Of a stretch of DNA of 64,000 bases, positions 26,942 to 35,542 are shown piece after piece. The notes under the pieces were generated by a model. It made no database searches, was not told the DNA's origin, and saw nothing but the letters and a program-made list of their open reading frames with translations. The translations under genes and the position numbers were made by a program. The first letter of the stretch is position 1; each line of letters begins with the position of its first letter. This stretch comes from an uncultured Sphingomonas sp. (GTDB taxonomy: Bacteria > Pseudomonadota > Alphaproteobacteria > Sphingomonadales > Sphingomonadaceae): contig NZ_CAJYHX010000034.1 of assembly GCF_913774285.1 (NCBI RefSeq), positions 1 through 64,000 of the forward strand, read 5' to 3'.

Positions 26942-28000
26942 TCAATGGGTGCGGGTGCGGCGGAGCGGTTCGGGCGCCACGCCGTCGTTGGTGAGCGTGA
27001 CCGGCTGGATGGTGCCGTCCGGGTTGAAGGTCATGCGATCGATGGCGAGTTCGCGATGCTCGCCCTGCTGGTCGGTGAGCGGGCGGCGATGATAGGCGAT
27101 GTACCAGCGATCGGTGCCGGGCACGTTGACCACCGAATGGTGCCCCGCCCCCCGCGCGATCTTCGGATCCTCCTGGAGGATGGTGCCGCGCGGGGTGAAC
27201 GGGCCCGTCGGGCTCGGTCCGGTCGCATAGGCGACGCGGTAGTCCGAACCCGTCCATTCGCCTTCGGACCACATCAGATAATAGACCCCCTTGCGCTGGA
27301 TGACGAAGGAGCCCTCAACATAGCCCGGGGGCGTGATCTCCTTCCAGGTCGAACCGTCGGGATAGGGCAGCACGCGGCGCAGGTCCTTGCTCAGCCGCAC
27401 CACATTGCAGTGCCGCCAGCCGCCATAATAGAGATAGACCTGCCCGTCGGTATCGCGGAACACGAACGGGTCGATCGGCTGCGCGCCATTGTGGAAGCCG
27501 CCGATCAGCGGCTTGCCGAGCGCGTCGCGGAACGGCCCGCCGGGCTTGTCGCTGACCGCGAGGCCGATGCCGCCCAGTTCCTTGTCGCTCTGGATGTCGT
27601 TGGCGGAGAAGAACATGTAGTAGCGCCCCTGCGCCTCGATCACCGAGGGCGCCCAGATCGCATAGGCCGCCCAGGAAATCCGGGTCACGTCGAGGACGTG
27701 GGGGTGCTTGGTCCAGTGGACGAGATCAGGCGAGGAGAAGGCGTTGAAGAAGGTCTGATAGGCGTAGGAGGGCCGCACCGTCTTGCGCTTGCGTGCCTCT
27801 TCCTGCGCGGGGGTGAAGCGCCGGCTGCGGTCGGGCACGCCGTCATCGGCGGAATAGGTGGGGTAGATCCAGTATTGGCCGTCGAACACCCGGATCTCGG
27901 GATCGGCATACCAGCCGCGCACGATCGGGTTGGACGCGGCGGCGGCGAGCGGCGCCATCAGGGCGAGAAGGGCGAGCGCCCGGCGGAGCTTCGATCGCAT
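26942..28000 (-). CDS. GH43 family glycosidase, exported
   Basis: A 352-residue five-bladed beta-propeller glycosidase of family GH43. Likely catalytic acids are the Asp in GWYADPEI (general base), the Asp in QPIDPFVF (pKa modulator) and the Glu in GYVEGSFV (general acid). The signal peptide MRSKLRRALALLALMAPLAAAASN is clear, and AAGGAGAGG precedes the ATG. GH43 members act mainly on arabinose, xylose or galactose linkages, so in a mannosidase operon it may remove decorations from a complex glycan. It is the first gene of the glycosidase run, separated from the upstream receptor by a terminator. Confidence 0.9.
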   Translation of the reverse strand: MRSKLRRALALLALMAPLAAAASNPIVRGWYADPEIRVFDGQYWIYPTYSADDGVPDRSRRFTPAQEEARKRKTVRPSYAYQTFFNAFSSPDLVHWTKHPHVLDVTRISWAAYAIWAPSVIEAQGRYYMFFSANDIQSDKELGGIGLAVSDKPGGPFRDALGKPLIGGFHNGAQPIDPFVFRDTDGQVYLYYGGWRHCNVVRLSKDLRRVLPYPDGSTWKEITPPGYVEGSFVIQRKGVYYLMWSEGEWTGSDYRVAYATGPSPTGPFTPRGTILQEDPKIARGAGHHSVVNVPGTDRWYIAYHRRPLTDQQGEHRELAIDRMTFNPDGTIQPVTLTNDGVAPEPLRRTRTH

Positions 28001-28039
28001 GAGCCTCTCCTTGGCCGATCCGCAGCATGAAAAACGGAT

Positions 28040-28075
28040 AAAAAAGGTGGCGGGGCGGCAAGTTGCCGCCCCGCC
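28040..28075 (-). terminator. Rho-independent terminator of TonB receptor gene
   Basis: On the minus strand an 11-bp GC stem (28049-28059 with 28065-28075, loop AACTT) is followed by ACC and a run of six T. It lies 14 bases after the receptor stop and so separates the receptor transcript from the GH43-GH92 operon. Confidence 0.75.
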
Positions 28076-28089
28076 AGAGGGGGGTTTGA

Positions 28090-31089
28090 TCAGAACTTGT
28101 AGGCGAGGCCCAGATAGGCGCGGCGGCCGGTATATTGGTTGCTGATGAACCGCGCGTCGGTGTCGTTGCCGAGATGCGCGCGCTCCTCCGACTTGGTGAG
28201 GTTGATCACCGAGGCGGTCAGCTGCAGATTCTCCAGGAAATTGTACGAGGCGTTGAGGTCGACCTGCTCATACGGGTCCGAATAGACATTCAGGCCCGAC
28301 TGGATGCCGCCGACCCGCGTGCCGCGACGATTATACGAAGCGCGCAGTAGCAGCTTGCTGTTCTCATAGAAGATCGAGCCGTTGATCTGCGTTTTCGAGC
28401 TGCCGACAAGCGGCGAATCGCCCACCTTCTTGCCGTCCAGGGTGATCTCGGCGACCGAGGTGTCGTTATAGGTGAAGTTCACCTGCGCACCGAGCCCGAA
28501 GGGCAGCGTATGCTGTGCATAGAGCTCGATGCCCTGCGACACGGCGTTCGATCCGTTCGCCTGGGTCGAATATTGCTGCACGGTCACGGTGTTGCCGGCG
28601 ACGGTGCTCTGCACGTCGAGCACCAGCGGCACGATGAAGTCCGACACGTCCTTGCGGAACAGCGTGCCGCCCAGCACCGATCCGCGGTGGAAATACCATT
28701 CCACGCCGACGTCATACTGCCAGGCCTTGAACGGCTTCAGGTTGAAGTTGCCGCCGCTGCCGAACCAGCCGGGCAGTGCGCCGAACTGCTTGCGGTCGTA
28801 GACAAACGCGTCCGAGTTGAAGGTCAGCGAGCGGGCGCCGGCAAGATCGCCATAGCCCGGACGCGCGATCACCTTCGATGCCGCACCGCGGATCAGCAGG
28901 TTGGGCGTCACGTCCCACGAGATGTTGAAGCTCGGCAGGAAGTCCGTGTAGCTCTTGGACTCGTCGTTTGGGCTGAACACCTTCACTTCGCGCTGGGACT
29001 GCGGCAGCACCAGGCAGTTGCCGTCCGGGCCGACCGGCGGGGGCGTGAACGGGTTGCCGTTGGTGTTCTGGCAGTAATCATTCTCGTAATAGATCACGTC
29101 GGTCGAGACGCCCGACTGCTTGGTGCTCACCACGCGCAGGCCGAGATTGCCGCGGACGTTGTTCATCTTGAAGTTCGCCTGGGCATAGCCCGCCCAGATC
29201 CGCTCCTTGATGTCGTAGCGGTTCTCGGGCTCGGGCACGCGGACCGGGCCGTTATAGGTCTTGTTCAGATAGGCGAGATAGTTGTCCATGTTGAACGCCG
29301 GGAAGACGCTCGTCGAGAAGCCGCCGGCGATATTGCCGATCGGCTGGCTCTGGAAGAAGGCGGGCTGGGTCACCGCGGCGCCCGCGGTATCCTGATAGCG
29401 CAGCGTGCCCGCCGCATCCGAATACCATTCGAAGCGCCCGGTTTGCCGCTCAACCTTGCCCTCGCGCCACTTCGCGCCGATCTGGATCGAGTCGATGAAG
29501 CTGTCGAAGCGGCGGGTCAGGTCGATCTGCGCATATTTCTGCTCGATCGCGCTGTTGGTGTAGCCCGAGCCGGTCGAGCCGAGATCGACCTGCGAGATGC
29601 CCTTCATCAGGTTCTGCTGCACGTCGGGCGAGAACTGCATCGCCACCGACTGGTCGGTGAAGCTCCACTGGCTCAGCATGTTGCCGTTGACGCGATTGGC
29701 GAGGCCGTCGCCGAGCACCAGCCGCGGCTTGGCCTGGGCGTAGAACTGGAAGGAGGGGCCGCCGGTCGCGCGGGTCTTGCCGCCGGCAAACGACACGGTC
29801 AGGCGATCGCGGGTGAAATCGCCGTGCAGGTCATAGGTGTTGGAAACGGTCTTCTGGCGCGCATAATAGCTCTGCATCGCCGGGGTTTCCATGGTGCACG
29901 GCGTGTTGCCGGTGCGGCAGGCGGTGCCGTCCGGCGGCACCTGGAAGGTCGCCGAGGTGAGGATCGTCCCGCTCTTGTCGAACTTGCCGCCGGTGAAGAA
30001 GTCGCCATAGCCCCATTCGGGAATCTTGATGAGGTTGGAGACGTTGTCGCCGTTGAGCTGGAAGCGGAAATAATTGGCGGTGAGGTTGAAGCCCTCGAAC
30101 GGCTGCCACTGCGCGGTCGCCTGGATGCCAAGACGCTTGCGCTTTTCGATCAGCACGGTCTCGTCGACCGACTGCGGCGCCCAATAGCCGTTGTAATGCG
30201 TGCCACCCTGAGTGGTCACGCCGTCGTTCCAGTAGGAGATGGCGTCGTCATTGGCGAAGGTCTTGCCGTTGACGTCGGTCGCCTGCTTCGGGTTCTTCTC
30301 GTCCGTCCACCAGTGCCAGCTCTCGGTGGCGGCGCTGAGCGTGCGGTTGGTGCGCTCCTGATAGGTGGCGCCGAGCAGCAGGCCGAAGGTCTTGGCCTCA
30401 TTGTGCCAGGAGAGCAGGCCCGAGACGCTGGGCTCGACCTTCTTGGTGACGTCCGAATAGGTGCCTTCGACCTGGACGTTGCCCGACCAGGGCTTGAGGT
30501 CGAACGGGCGCCGCGTGTGGTTGATGATCACGCCGCCGACGCCGCCTTCGTCGAGCCGGGCTTCGGACGACTTGAACACCTCGACGCTGCCGATCAGGTT
30601 CGCGGGCAGCAGCAGATAGTTGAAGCTGCGCGAGGGATCGCCGGAATCGGCCGAGGCAATAAAGTTGCCGTTGAGCTCGGTCAGCGTCAGGTCGGAGCTG
30701 AGGCCGCGGATGCTCACCCGACTGCCTTCGCCGCCGTCGCGCTCGATCACCACGCCGGGCACGCGCTGGAGCGCGTCCGCCACATTCTTGTCGGGGAACT
30801 TGCCCACGTCCTCGGCGGTGATCACGTCGACGAACGCATTGGCGTCGCGCTTCCGCGCCAGGCTGGTCTCGATCGAGGCGCGGTAGCCGGTGACGACGAT
30901 GTCGCCTTCGCTGTCCCCGGGCGCGGCGTTCTGCGGCGCGGAGGTGTTGCCGGCTTGCGGCTGCGTCGTCGCGGCCTGGGCGAAGGCCAGCCCCGGCAGC
31001 GCGGCACACAGGCTGGTGCCGAGCATCAGCTGGGCCAGCAACCGCTGACGCGCGAACGTCGACGTACGGAACAGATTACCGTGAGACAC
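28090..31089 (-). CDS. TonB-dependent receptor of the carbohydrate-uptake type
   Basis: A 999-residue receptor. The start is GTG 31089 with GGAGAAGG upstream, the signal peptide ends near LAFAQAATT, and the TonB box region is DIVVTGYRASIE. The plug has the signature of saccharide receptors of Caulobacter and sphingomonads (KFPDKNVADALQRVPGVVIERDGGEG at about 108-133, then SIRGLSSDLTLTELNG). The barrel ends RRAYLGLAYKF. It heads the mannosidase locus. A LacI-type operator copy lies 184 bases upstream. Uptake of alpha-mannan or N-glycan fragments is inferred. Confidence 0.94.
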   Translation of the reverse strand: MSHGNLFRTSTFARQRLLAQLMLGTSLCAALPGLAFAQAATTQPQAGNTSAPQNAAPGDSEGDIVVTGYRASIETSLARKRDANAFVDVITAEDVGKFPDKNVADALQRVPGVVIERDGGEGSRVSIRGLSSDLTLTELNGNFIASADSGDPSRSFNYLLLPANLIGSVEVFKSSEARLDEGGVGGVIINHTRRPFDLKPWSGNVQVEGTYSDVTKKVEPSVSGLLSWHNEAKTFGLLLGATYQERTNRTLSAATESWHWWTDEKNPKQATDVNGKTFANDDAISYWNDGVTTQGGTHYNGYWAPQSVDETVLIEKRKRLGIQATAQWQPFEGFNLTANYFRFQLNGDNVSNLIKIPEWGYGDFFTGGKFDKSGTILTSATFQVPPDGTACRTGNTPCTMETPAMQSYYARQKTVSNTYDLHGDFTRDRLTVSFAGGKTRATGGPSFQFYAQAKPRLVLGDGLANRVNGNMLSQWSFTDQSVAMQFSPDVQQNLMKGISQVDLGSTGSGYTNSAIEQKYAQIDLTRRFDSFIDSIQIGAKWREGKVERQTGRFEWYSDAAGTLRYQDTAGAAVTQPAFFQSQPIGNIAGGFSTSVFPAFNMDNYLAYLNKTYNGPVRVPEPENRYDIKERIWAGYAQANFKMNNVRGNLGLRVVSTKQSGVSTDVIYYENDYCQNTNGNPFTPPPVGPDGNCLVLPQSQREVKVFSPNDESKSYTDFLPSFNISWDVTPNLLIRGAASKVIARPGYGDLAGARSLTFNSDAFVYDRKQFGALPGWFGSGGNFNLKPFKAWQYDVGVEWYFHRGSVLGGTLFRKDVSDFIVPLVLDVQSTVAGNTVTVQQYSTQANGSNAVSQGIELYAQHTLPFGLGAQVNFTYNDTSVAEITLDGKKVGDSPLVGSSKTQINGSIFYENSKLLLRASYNRRGTRVGGIQSGLNVYSDPYEQVDLNASYNFLENLQLTASVINLTKSEERAHLGNDTDARFISNQYTGRRAYLGLAYKF

Positions 31090-31272
31090 GATCCTTCTCC
31101 CTCTCTCACCCGAGCGCCCCCAGGCCCCTCGATGGTTCTTTGTGACCGCGATGTCAGATGCGAGCCCGCGGTTGTTGCGGAGAGGTTTCGCAATAGAAAA
31201 ACAAATTGTCAATTAAATGGAGGCAGTGACTGTGGCATTTCAGCAACGATCGCCAACAAACTGATTTCGTTA

Positions 31273-31286
31273 GGTAAACGTTGTCA
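31273..31286. promoter_or_regulatory. LacI-like operator copy upstream of carbohydrate receptor
   Basis: GGTAAACGTTGTCA matches GGTAACCGGTGTCA at 1152-1165 in 12 of 14 positions; the differences are symmetric about the central CG. It stands in the 299-base promoter region of the receptor gene. LacI-family control of sugar receptors is common in sphingomonads, but no such regulator gene is in the window. Confidence 0.4.
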
Positions 31287-31388
31287 GGCCTGCACTGGCG
31301 CATTGTGCCGGGACAGCGTGGAATCGCAAAAATGCTGCGCTACACGGTGACGAGCCTTGACCTTGCGAATTCGTTGCGCGCGCGTGGG

Positions 31389-32075
31389 TCAGCCGCCCAC
31401 CAGCCGGTACCCTACACCCGGCTCATTGACGATCAGCTGCGGTCGACCGGGATCCTGCTCCAGCTTCTGCCGGAGATTGCGCACCACGATGCGCAAATAG
31501 TCGAGCTGCTGGACATGGGCCGGGCCCCAGACGTCGCGGAGCAGCTGGCCATGGGCGATCACGCGGTCGGGATGGGCCGCCAGCAGCGCCAGCACGCCAT
31601 ATTCCTTGGGGGCCAGATGCACCGCCTCCCCATCCTTGCGCACGCGGCGGTGGAGCAAGTCGATCTCCACGCTGCCCACCACCAGCTGCTCGCGTTCGGC
31701 CGATCCAGCGATGCGGTGGCGCAGCGCGGTGCGGAGGCGGGCGAGCAGTTCCTCGGTATCGAACGGCTTGGTGCAGTAATCGTCGGCGCCGAGATCGAGC
31801 GCCGCGACCTTCTCGCTCGTCTCGGTGCGGGCCGAGACGACGATCACCGCCGCGCCGCCCGCCTTGGCCTGCTGGATCAGTTCGATGCCGTCGCGGTCGG
31901 GCAGGCCGAGGTCGAGCAGCACCGCGTCGGGCTTGTCGATGCCGAAGGCGGCGATCGCCTCGCGCGCCGTCGCGGCCTCGATCACCTGGTGATCTGCGCG
32001 GGTAAGCGCCCCGCGCAGCAGCCGCCGGATATGGCTGTCGTCCTCGACGATCAGGACCTTGGTTGCACTCGCCAT
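31389..32075 (-). CDS. kdpE: KdpE response regulator
   Basis: A 228-residue OmpR-type regulator. The receiver domain has the phospho-acceptor D55 in DAVLLDLGLPDRDG and the conserved lysine in YCTKPF. The C-terminal winged helix reads HLAPKEYGVLALLAAHPDRVIAHGQLLRDVWG (about 150-181), with the KdpE-like tail YLRIVVRNLRQKLEQDP. It starts eight bases after kdpC, so it is the last gene of the kdpFABC transcript. Its sensor KdpD is encoded at the other end of the locus on the opposite strand. It would activate the kdp promoter under potassium limitation. Confidence 0.93.
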   Translation of the reverse strand: MASATKVLIVEDDSHIRRLLRGALTRADHQVIEAATAREAIAAFGIDKPDAVLLDLGLPDRDGIELIQQAKAGGAAVIVVSARTETSEKVAALDLGADDYCTKPFDTEELLARLRTALRHRIAGSAEREQLVVGSVEIDLLHRRVRKDGEAVHLAPKEYGVLALLAAHPDRVIAHGQLLRDVWGPAHVQQLDYLRIVVRNLRQKLEQDPGRPQLIVNEPGVGYRLVGG

Positions 32076-32083
32076 GGCTCGGC

Positions 32084-32656
32084 TTAGCGAGCGCCGCCCT
32101 GCCGGTCGAGCGCGAGATTGAGCGCGAGGACGTTGATCCGCGGTGCGCCGATCAGCCCGAGCAGCGGCTCCTGCACGTTCGCCTCCACCAGCTGCGCTAC
32201 GCGATCCGGCGCGATGCCCCGCGCCTTGGCGACGCGCGCGACCTGGAAGCGCGCCGCTTCCGGGCTGATCTCGGGATCGAGGCCCGAACCCGAAGCCTGG
32301 AGCAGATCGGCCGGGGCATCGGCACCGAGACGCTTCTGGTCGGCGGTCACCCGGTCGACCAGCTTCTTCGAGGCCGGCCCCAGGTTGGAGCCGCTCGAGG
32401 CCAGCGGGTCATAGCCATTGCCCGCCGCCGACGGGCGGCCCTGGAAATAGCGGGGCCCAGCGAAGCTCTGGCCGATCAGCATCGAGCCGCGCAGCTTGCC
32501 CGCATCGTCGCGCACCAGCGAGCCATTGGCCTGGGCCGGGAAGAGCAGTTGCCCGGCGCCGGTCACCACCAGCGGATAGACGACCCCCAGCAACGCGGCG
32601 AAGATCAGCGTGAACAGGAGCGTGGGCCGGAGGCCGGAAACGAGATCGGAACGCAT
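32084..32656 (-). CDS. kdpC: Potassium-transporting ATPase subunit KdpC
   Basis: A 190-residue subunit with one N-terminal membrane helix (TLLFTLIFAALLGVVYPLVVTG, about 12-33) and a periplasmic domain with GSMLIGQSF, YFQGRPSA and SGSNLGP. It stabilises the KdpFABC complex and aids potassium capture. AGGAGG stands eight bases before ATG 32656. It follows the outer-membrane barrel gene after 13 bases rather than following kdpB directly. Confidence 0.95.
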   Translation of the reverse strand: MRSDLVSGLRPTLLFTLIFAALLGVVYPLVVTGAGQLLFPAQANGSLVRDDAGKLRGSMLIGQSFAGPRYFQGRPSAAGNGYDPLASSGSNLGPASKKLVDRVTADQKRLGADAPADLLQASGSGLDPEISPEAARFQVARVAKARGIAPDRVAQLVEANVQEPLLGLIGAPRINVLALNLALDRQGGAR

Positions 32657-32669
32657 GGCGATATCCTCC

Positions 32670-33497
32670 TCAGAAGCGGGTGGAGACGCCCAGATAGACC
32701 TGGGCATCGGGGGTGGCCTGGTTCAGGCCGAAATTGGCGCCGAGATCGAGCTGCAGCGTCGGGCGCAGCAGATAGGTCGCGGCGATGTCGGCGGAGGTCT
32801 GGGTGACGTAACCGGCAGGATCGAAATTCCGGGCCACCCAGAACTCGCCGATCAGCGTGAACGTCGACGTAACCGCCTTGCCGAGATTGGCGGTGCCGAC
32901 CAGCTGGGCATGATGGCCATGGCCGTCGCTGTCGGCGAGCACGTCGCCTTCGGGACCGAAGGTGAGCGTAAAGCTCTTGGGCAGTGCGATATTGACCGGC
33001 ACGATCACCCCGCCCTCGGTCTGGCCATTGCCGATGCCCGTCTTCGCGGTGGGGATCTTCACGAAGGGCAGCAGCGCGATCTGCACCTGGCCCGCCGGAT
33101 CGGTGAGCCGCTGCTTCAGCCGCAGCGTGAGGTCACCGACGCCGTGGAGCGTCTGCGTGCCTTGCGCGGTGCGGGTGCGGACGGTTTCATAGGGCGCGAT
33201 GCTCGCCTCGACGTCGGTCGAGCCGGTCAGGCCATATTTGAGCGTCGGGTTGGTGTAGAGGATCGTGTCGACGCGCGTATCGCCGGCATCGGTGCGGGTC
33301 CAGTTGCCGAGATCGGTCTCGAGTTGCACCATGCCCTGCGGCACGGTGCAGGCGAAGTTCGACTTGGTCGGGCGGTCGGTGCACAGCGCGGGCGCTGACG
33401 GTGCGGCGGCCGCCGGGGCAGCAGGCACGCTGTCCTGCGCGAAGGCCGGAACGGCAACGACGGTGAGCGACGCGAACGAAAGAAAACTACGGAACAT
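32670..33497 (-). CDS. Outer-membrane beta-barrel (transporter/porin-like) inside the kdp operon
   Basis: A 275-residue protein with a signal peptide ending near VAVPAFAQD, an Ala/Pro-rich linker, then alternating amphipathic strands ending in a C-terminal phenylalanine (VYLGVSTRF), the mark of an outer-membrane barrel. Segments such as TVPQGMVQLETDLGNW and LKYGLTGSTDVEASIAPY resemble putative transporters of the phenol-MetA-degradation barrel type. It sits between kdpB and kdpC with gaps of 14 and 13 bases, so it is co-expressed with the potassium pump. A channel for potassium across the outer membrane is a natural but untested guess. Confidence 0.8.
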   Translation of the reverse strand: MFRSFLSFASLTVVAVPAFAQDSVPAAPAAAAPSAPALCTDRPTKSNFACTVPQGMVQLETDLGNWTRTDAGDTRVDTILYTNPTLKYGLTGSTDVEASIAPYETVRTRTAQGTQTLHGVGDLTLRLKQRLTDPAGQVQIALLPFVKIPTAKTGIGNGQTEGGVIVPVNIALPKSFTLTFGPEGDVLADSDGHGHHAQLVGTANLGKAVTSTFTLIGEFWVARNFDPAGYVTQTSADIAATYLLRPTLQLDLGANFGLNQATPDAQVYLGVSTRF

Positions 33498-33511
33498 TGG
33501 GGTTCAAATCC

Positions 33512-35530
33512 TCAGGCGAGGTGAAGGCCGGCAACGGCCAGATCGATGAGCTTGATGCCGATGAACGGCGCGACCAGGCCGCCCAGGCCGTAGATGGCAA
33601 GGTTGCGGGCGAGCAGCTGGCCAGCCCCCATCGGCTTATAGGTCACGCCCTTGAGCGCGAGCGGCACCAGGAACGGGATGATGATCGCGTTGAAGATCAC
33701 CGCCGACAGGATCGCGCTGGTCGGGCTCGACAGGCCCATCACATTGAGCACGCCGAGGCCGGGATAGAGCGCGACGAACATCGCCGGGATGATCGCGAAA
33801 TACTTCGCGACGTCGTTGGCAATCGAGAAGGTGGTGAGCGCCCCGCGGGTCATCAGCAGCTGCTTGCCGAGGCCGACCACCTCGATCAGCTTGGTCGGAT
33901 CGCTGTCGAGATCGACCATGTTGCCCGCCTCGCGCGCCGCCTGGGTGCCGGTGTTCATCGCCACGCCGACATCGGCCTGGGCGAGCGCCGGCGCGTCGTT
34001 GGTACCGTCGCCGCACATCGCGACGAGCTTGCCGCCCTGCTGTTCCTGGCGGATCAGCGCGAGCTTGTCCTCGGGCGTCGCTTCCGCAAGGAAGTCGTCC
34101 ACGCCCGCCTCGGCAGCGATGGCAGCGGCGGTGAGCGGGTTGTCGCCGGTGATCATCACCGTGCGGATGCCCATCCGGCGCAGCTCGGCGAACCGCTCGC
34201 GCACCCCGGCCTTGACCACGTCCTTCAGCGCCACCGCGCCGAGCAGGCGGCCGTTGCGGACCACCGCCAGCGGGGTCATGCCGCCGCGCGCAATGCCGTC
34301 GGTGATGCGCTTGAGCTCGGCGGCACCGGCAGCATCCGGATCCATCTTGAGGATGGAGTCGACCGCGCCCTTCAGGATAACCGTATCACCCTGGCGGACG
34401 CCCGAGCTGCGGGTCTGCGCGGTGAAGGGGATCACTTCGGCATCGGCATCGAGCTTTGCGTCAAACGCGAACTTCTCGCGGCCCAGCGTCACGATCGAGC
34501 GGCCCTCGGGCGTCTCGTCGGCGAGGCTGGCGGTAAGCGCAGCTTCGGCCAGCGTGCGTTCTTCCACCCCGGTCAGCGGGTGGAAGGCGCTCGCCTGGCG
34601 GTCGCCGATGGTGATGGTGCCGGTCTTGTCGAGCAGCAGCACGTCGACGTCACCCGCCGCCTCCACCGCGCGGCCGGACTTGGCGAGCACGTTGAAGCGC
34701 ACCAGCCGGTCCATGCCCGCGATGCCGATTGCGGAGAGCAGCGCCGCGATGGTCGTCGGGATCAGCGTGATCAGCAGCGCCGCCAGCACCGCCACCGGGA
34801 TCGCACCGCCGGCATAGGTGGCGAAGGCCGGGATCGTGCCCACCGCGATCAGGAAGATGATCGTCAGGCCGACGAGCAGGATCGTCAGCGCGATCTCGTT
34901 CGGGGTCTTCTGGCGCTCGGCGCCTTCGACCAGCGCGATCATGCGATCGAGGAAGCCCTTGCCGGGATCTTGCGTCACGCGAAGGATGATCTTGTCCGAG
35001 ATGACGCGCGTGCCGGCGGTGACCGCCGAACGGTCGCCGCCCGCCTCGCGGATCACCGGCGCGCTTTCACCGGTGATCGCGGCCTCGTTGACCGAGGCGA
35101 CGCCCTCGATGACTTCGCCATCGGCCGGGATCAGGTCGCCGGTCTCGACCAGCACGAGGTCGTCGCGCTCGAGCAGATGCGCCTCGACCTTGCGCCAGGT
35201 CTCGCCGACGCCGGTGAGCTTCTTTGCCTCCAGCTCGGACTTGGTCGCGCGCAGCGACGCTGCCTGGGCGCGGCCCCGGCCCTCGGCGAGTGCTTCGGCG
35301 AAGGTGCCGAACAGCACGGTGAGCCACAGCCAGACGATCAGCTGGACCTGGAACCCCACCGGCAGCGGCTCGCCGCCGAGCGCGAGCAGCACGGTGAGCA
35401 GCAGTGCCGCGACGGCCGTGGTGAACAGGATGGGGTTGCGGATCAGCTCGCGCGGATCGAGCTTGCGGAACGCGTCCCCGATGGCCGGGCCGATCAGCTC
35501 GGCCGCGAAGATGGACTTGGGTGCAGACAT
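33512..35530 (-). CDS. kdpB: Potassium-transporting P-type ATPase subunit KdpB
   Basis: The 672-residue catalytic subunit of the Kdp pump. P-type motifs are present: TGESAPV in the actuator domain (its serine is the known inhibitory phosphorylation site), the phosphorylated Asp in DKTGTIT near residue 300, and MCGDGTNDAPALAQADVG in the hinge. Membrane helices occur in the usual places. The length is normal for KdpB. kdpA lies 12 bases upstream; the barrel gene follows after 14 bases. Confidence 0.97.
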   Translation of the reverse strand: MSAPKSIFAAELIGPAIGDAFRKLDPRELIRNPILFTTAVAALLLTVLLALGGEPLPVGFQVQLIVWLWLTVLFGTFAEALAEGRGRAQAASLRATKSELEAKKLTGVGETWRKVEAHLLERDDLVLVETGDLIPADGEVIEGVASVNEAAITGESAPVIREAGGDRSAVTAGTRVISDKIILRVTQDPGKGFLDRMIALVEGAERQKTPNEIALTILLVGLTIIFLIAVGTIPAFATYAGGAIPVAVLAALLITLIPTTIAALLSAIGIAGMDRLVRFNVLAKSGRAVEAAGDVDVLLLDKTGTITIGDRQASAFHPLTGVEERTLAEAALTASLADETPEGRSIVTLGREKFAFDAKLDADAEVIPFTAQTRSSGVRQGDTVILKGAVDSILKMDPDAAGAAELKRITDGIARGGMTPLAVVRNGRLLGAVALKDVVKAGVRERFAELRRMGIRTVMITGDNPLTAAAIAAEAGVDDFLAEATPEDKLALIRQEQQGGKLVAMCGDGTNDAPALAQADVGVAMNTGTQAAREAGNMVDLDSDPTKLIEVVGLGKQLLMTRGALTTFSIANDVAKYFAIIPAMFVALYPGLGVLNVMGLSSPTSAILSAVIFNAIIIPFLVPLALKGVTYKPMGAGQLLARNLAIYGLGGLVAPFIGIKLIDLAVAGLHLA

Positions 35531-35542
35531 TGCTTGTCGTCC

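Noticed and set aside
28510..31350. Very long plus-strand open frame opposite the TonB receptor gene (also at 10539-13556, 17322-20489 and 33497-37387)
   Set aside because: These are antisense shadows of high-GC genes: no family features, Arg/Asp/Ala-biased composition, no ribosome sites, and a well-supported gene on the other strand.
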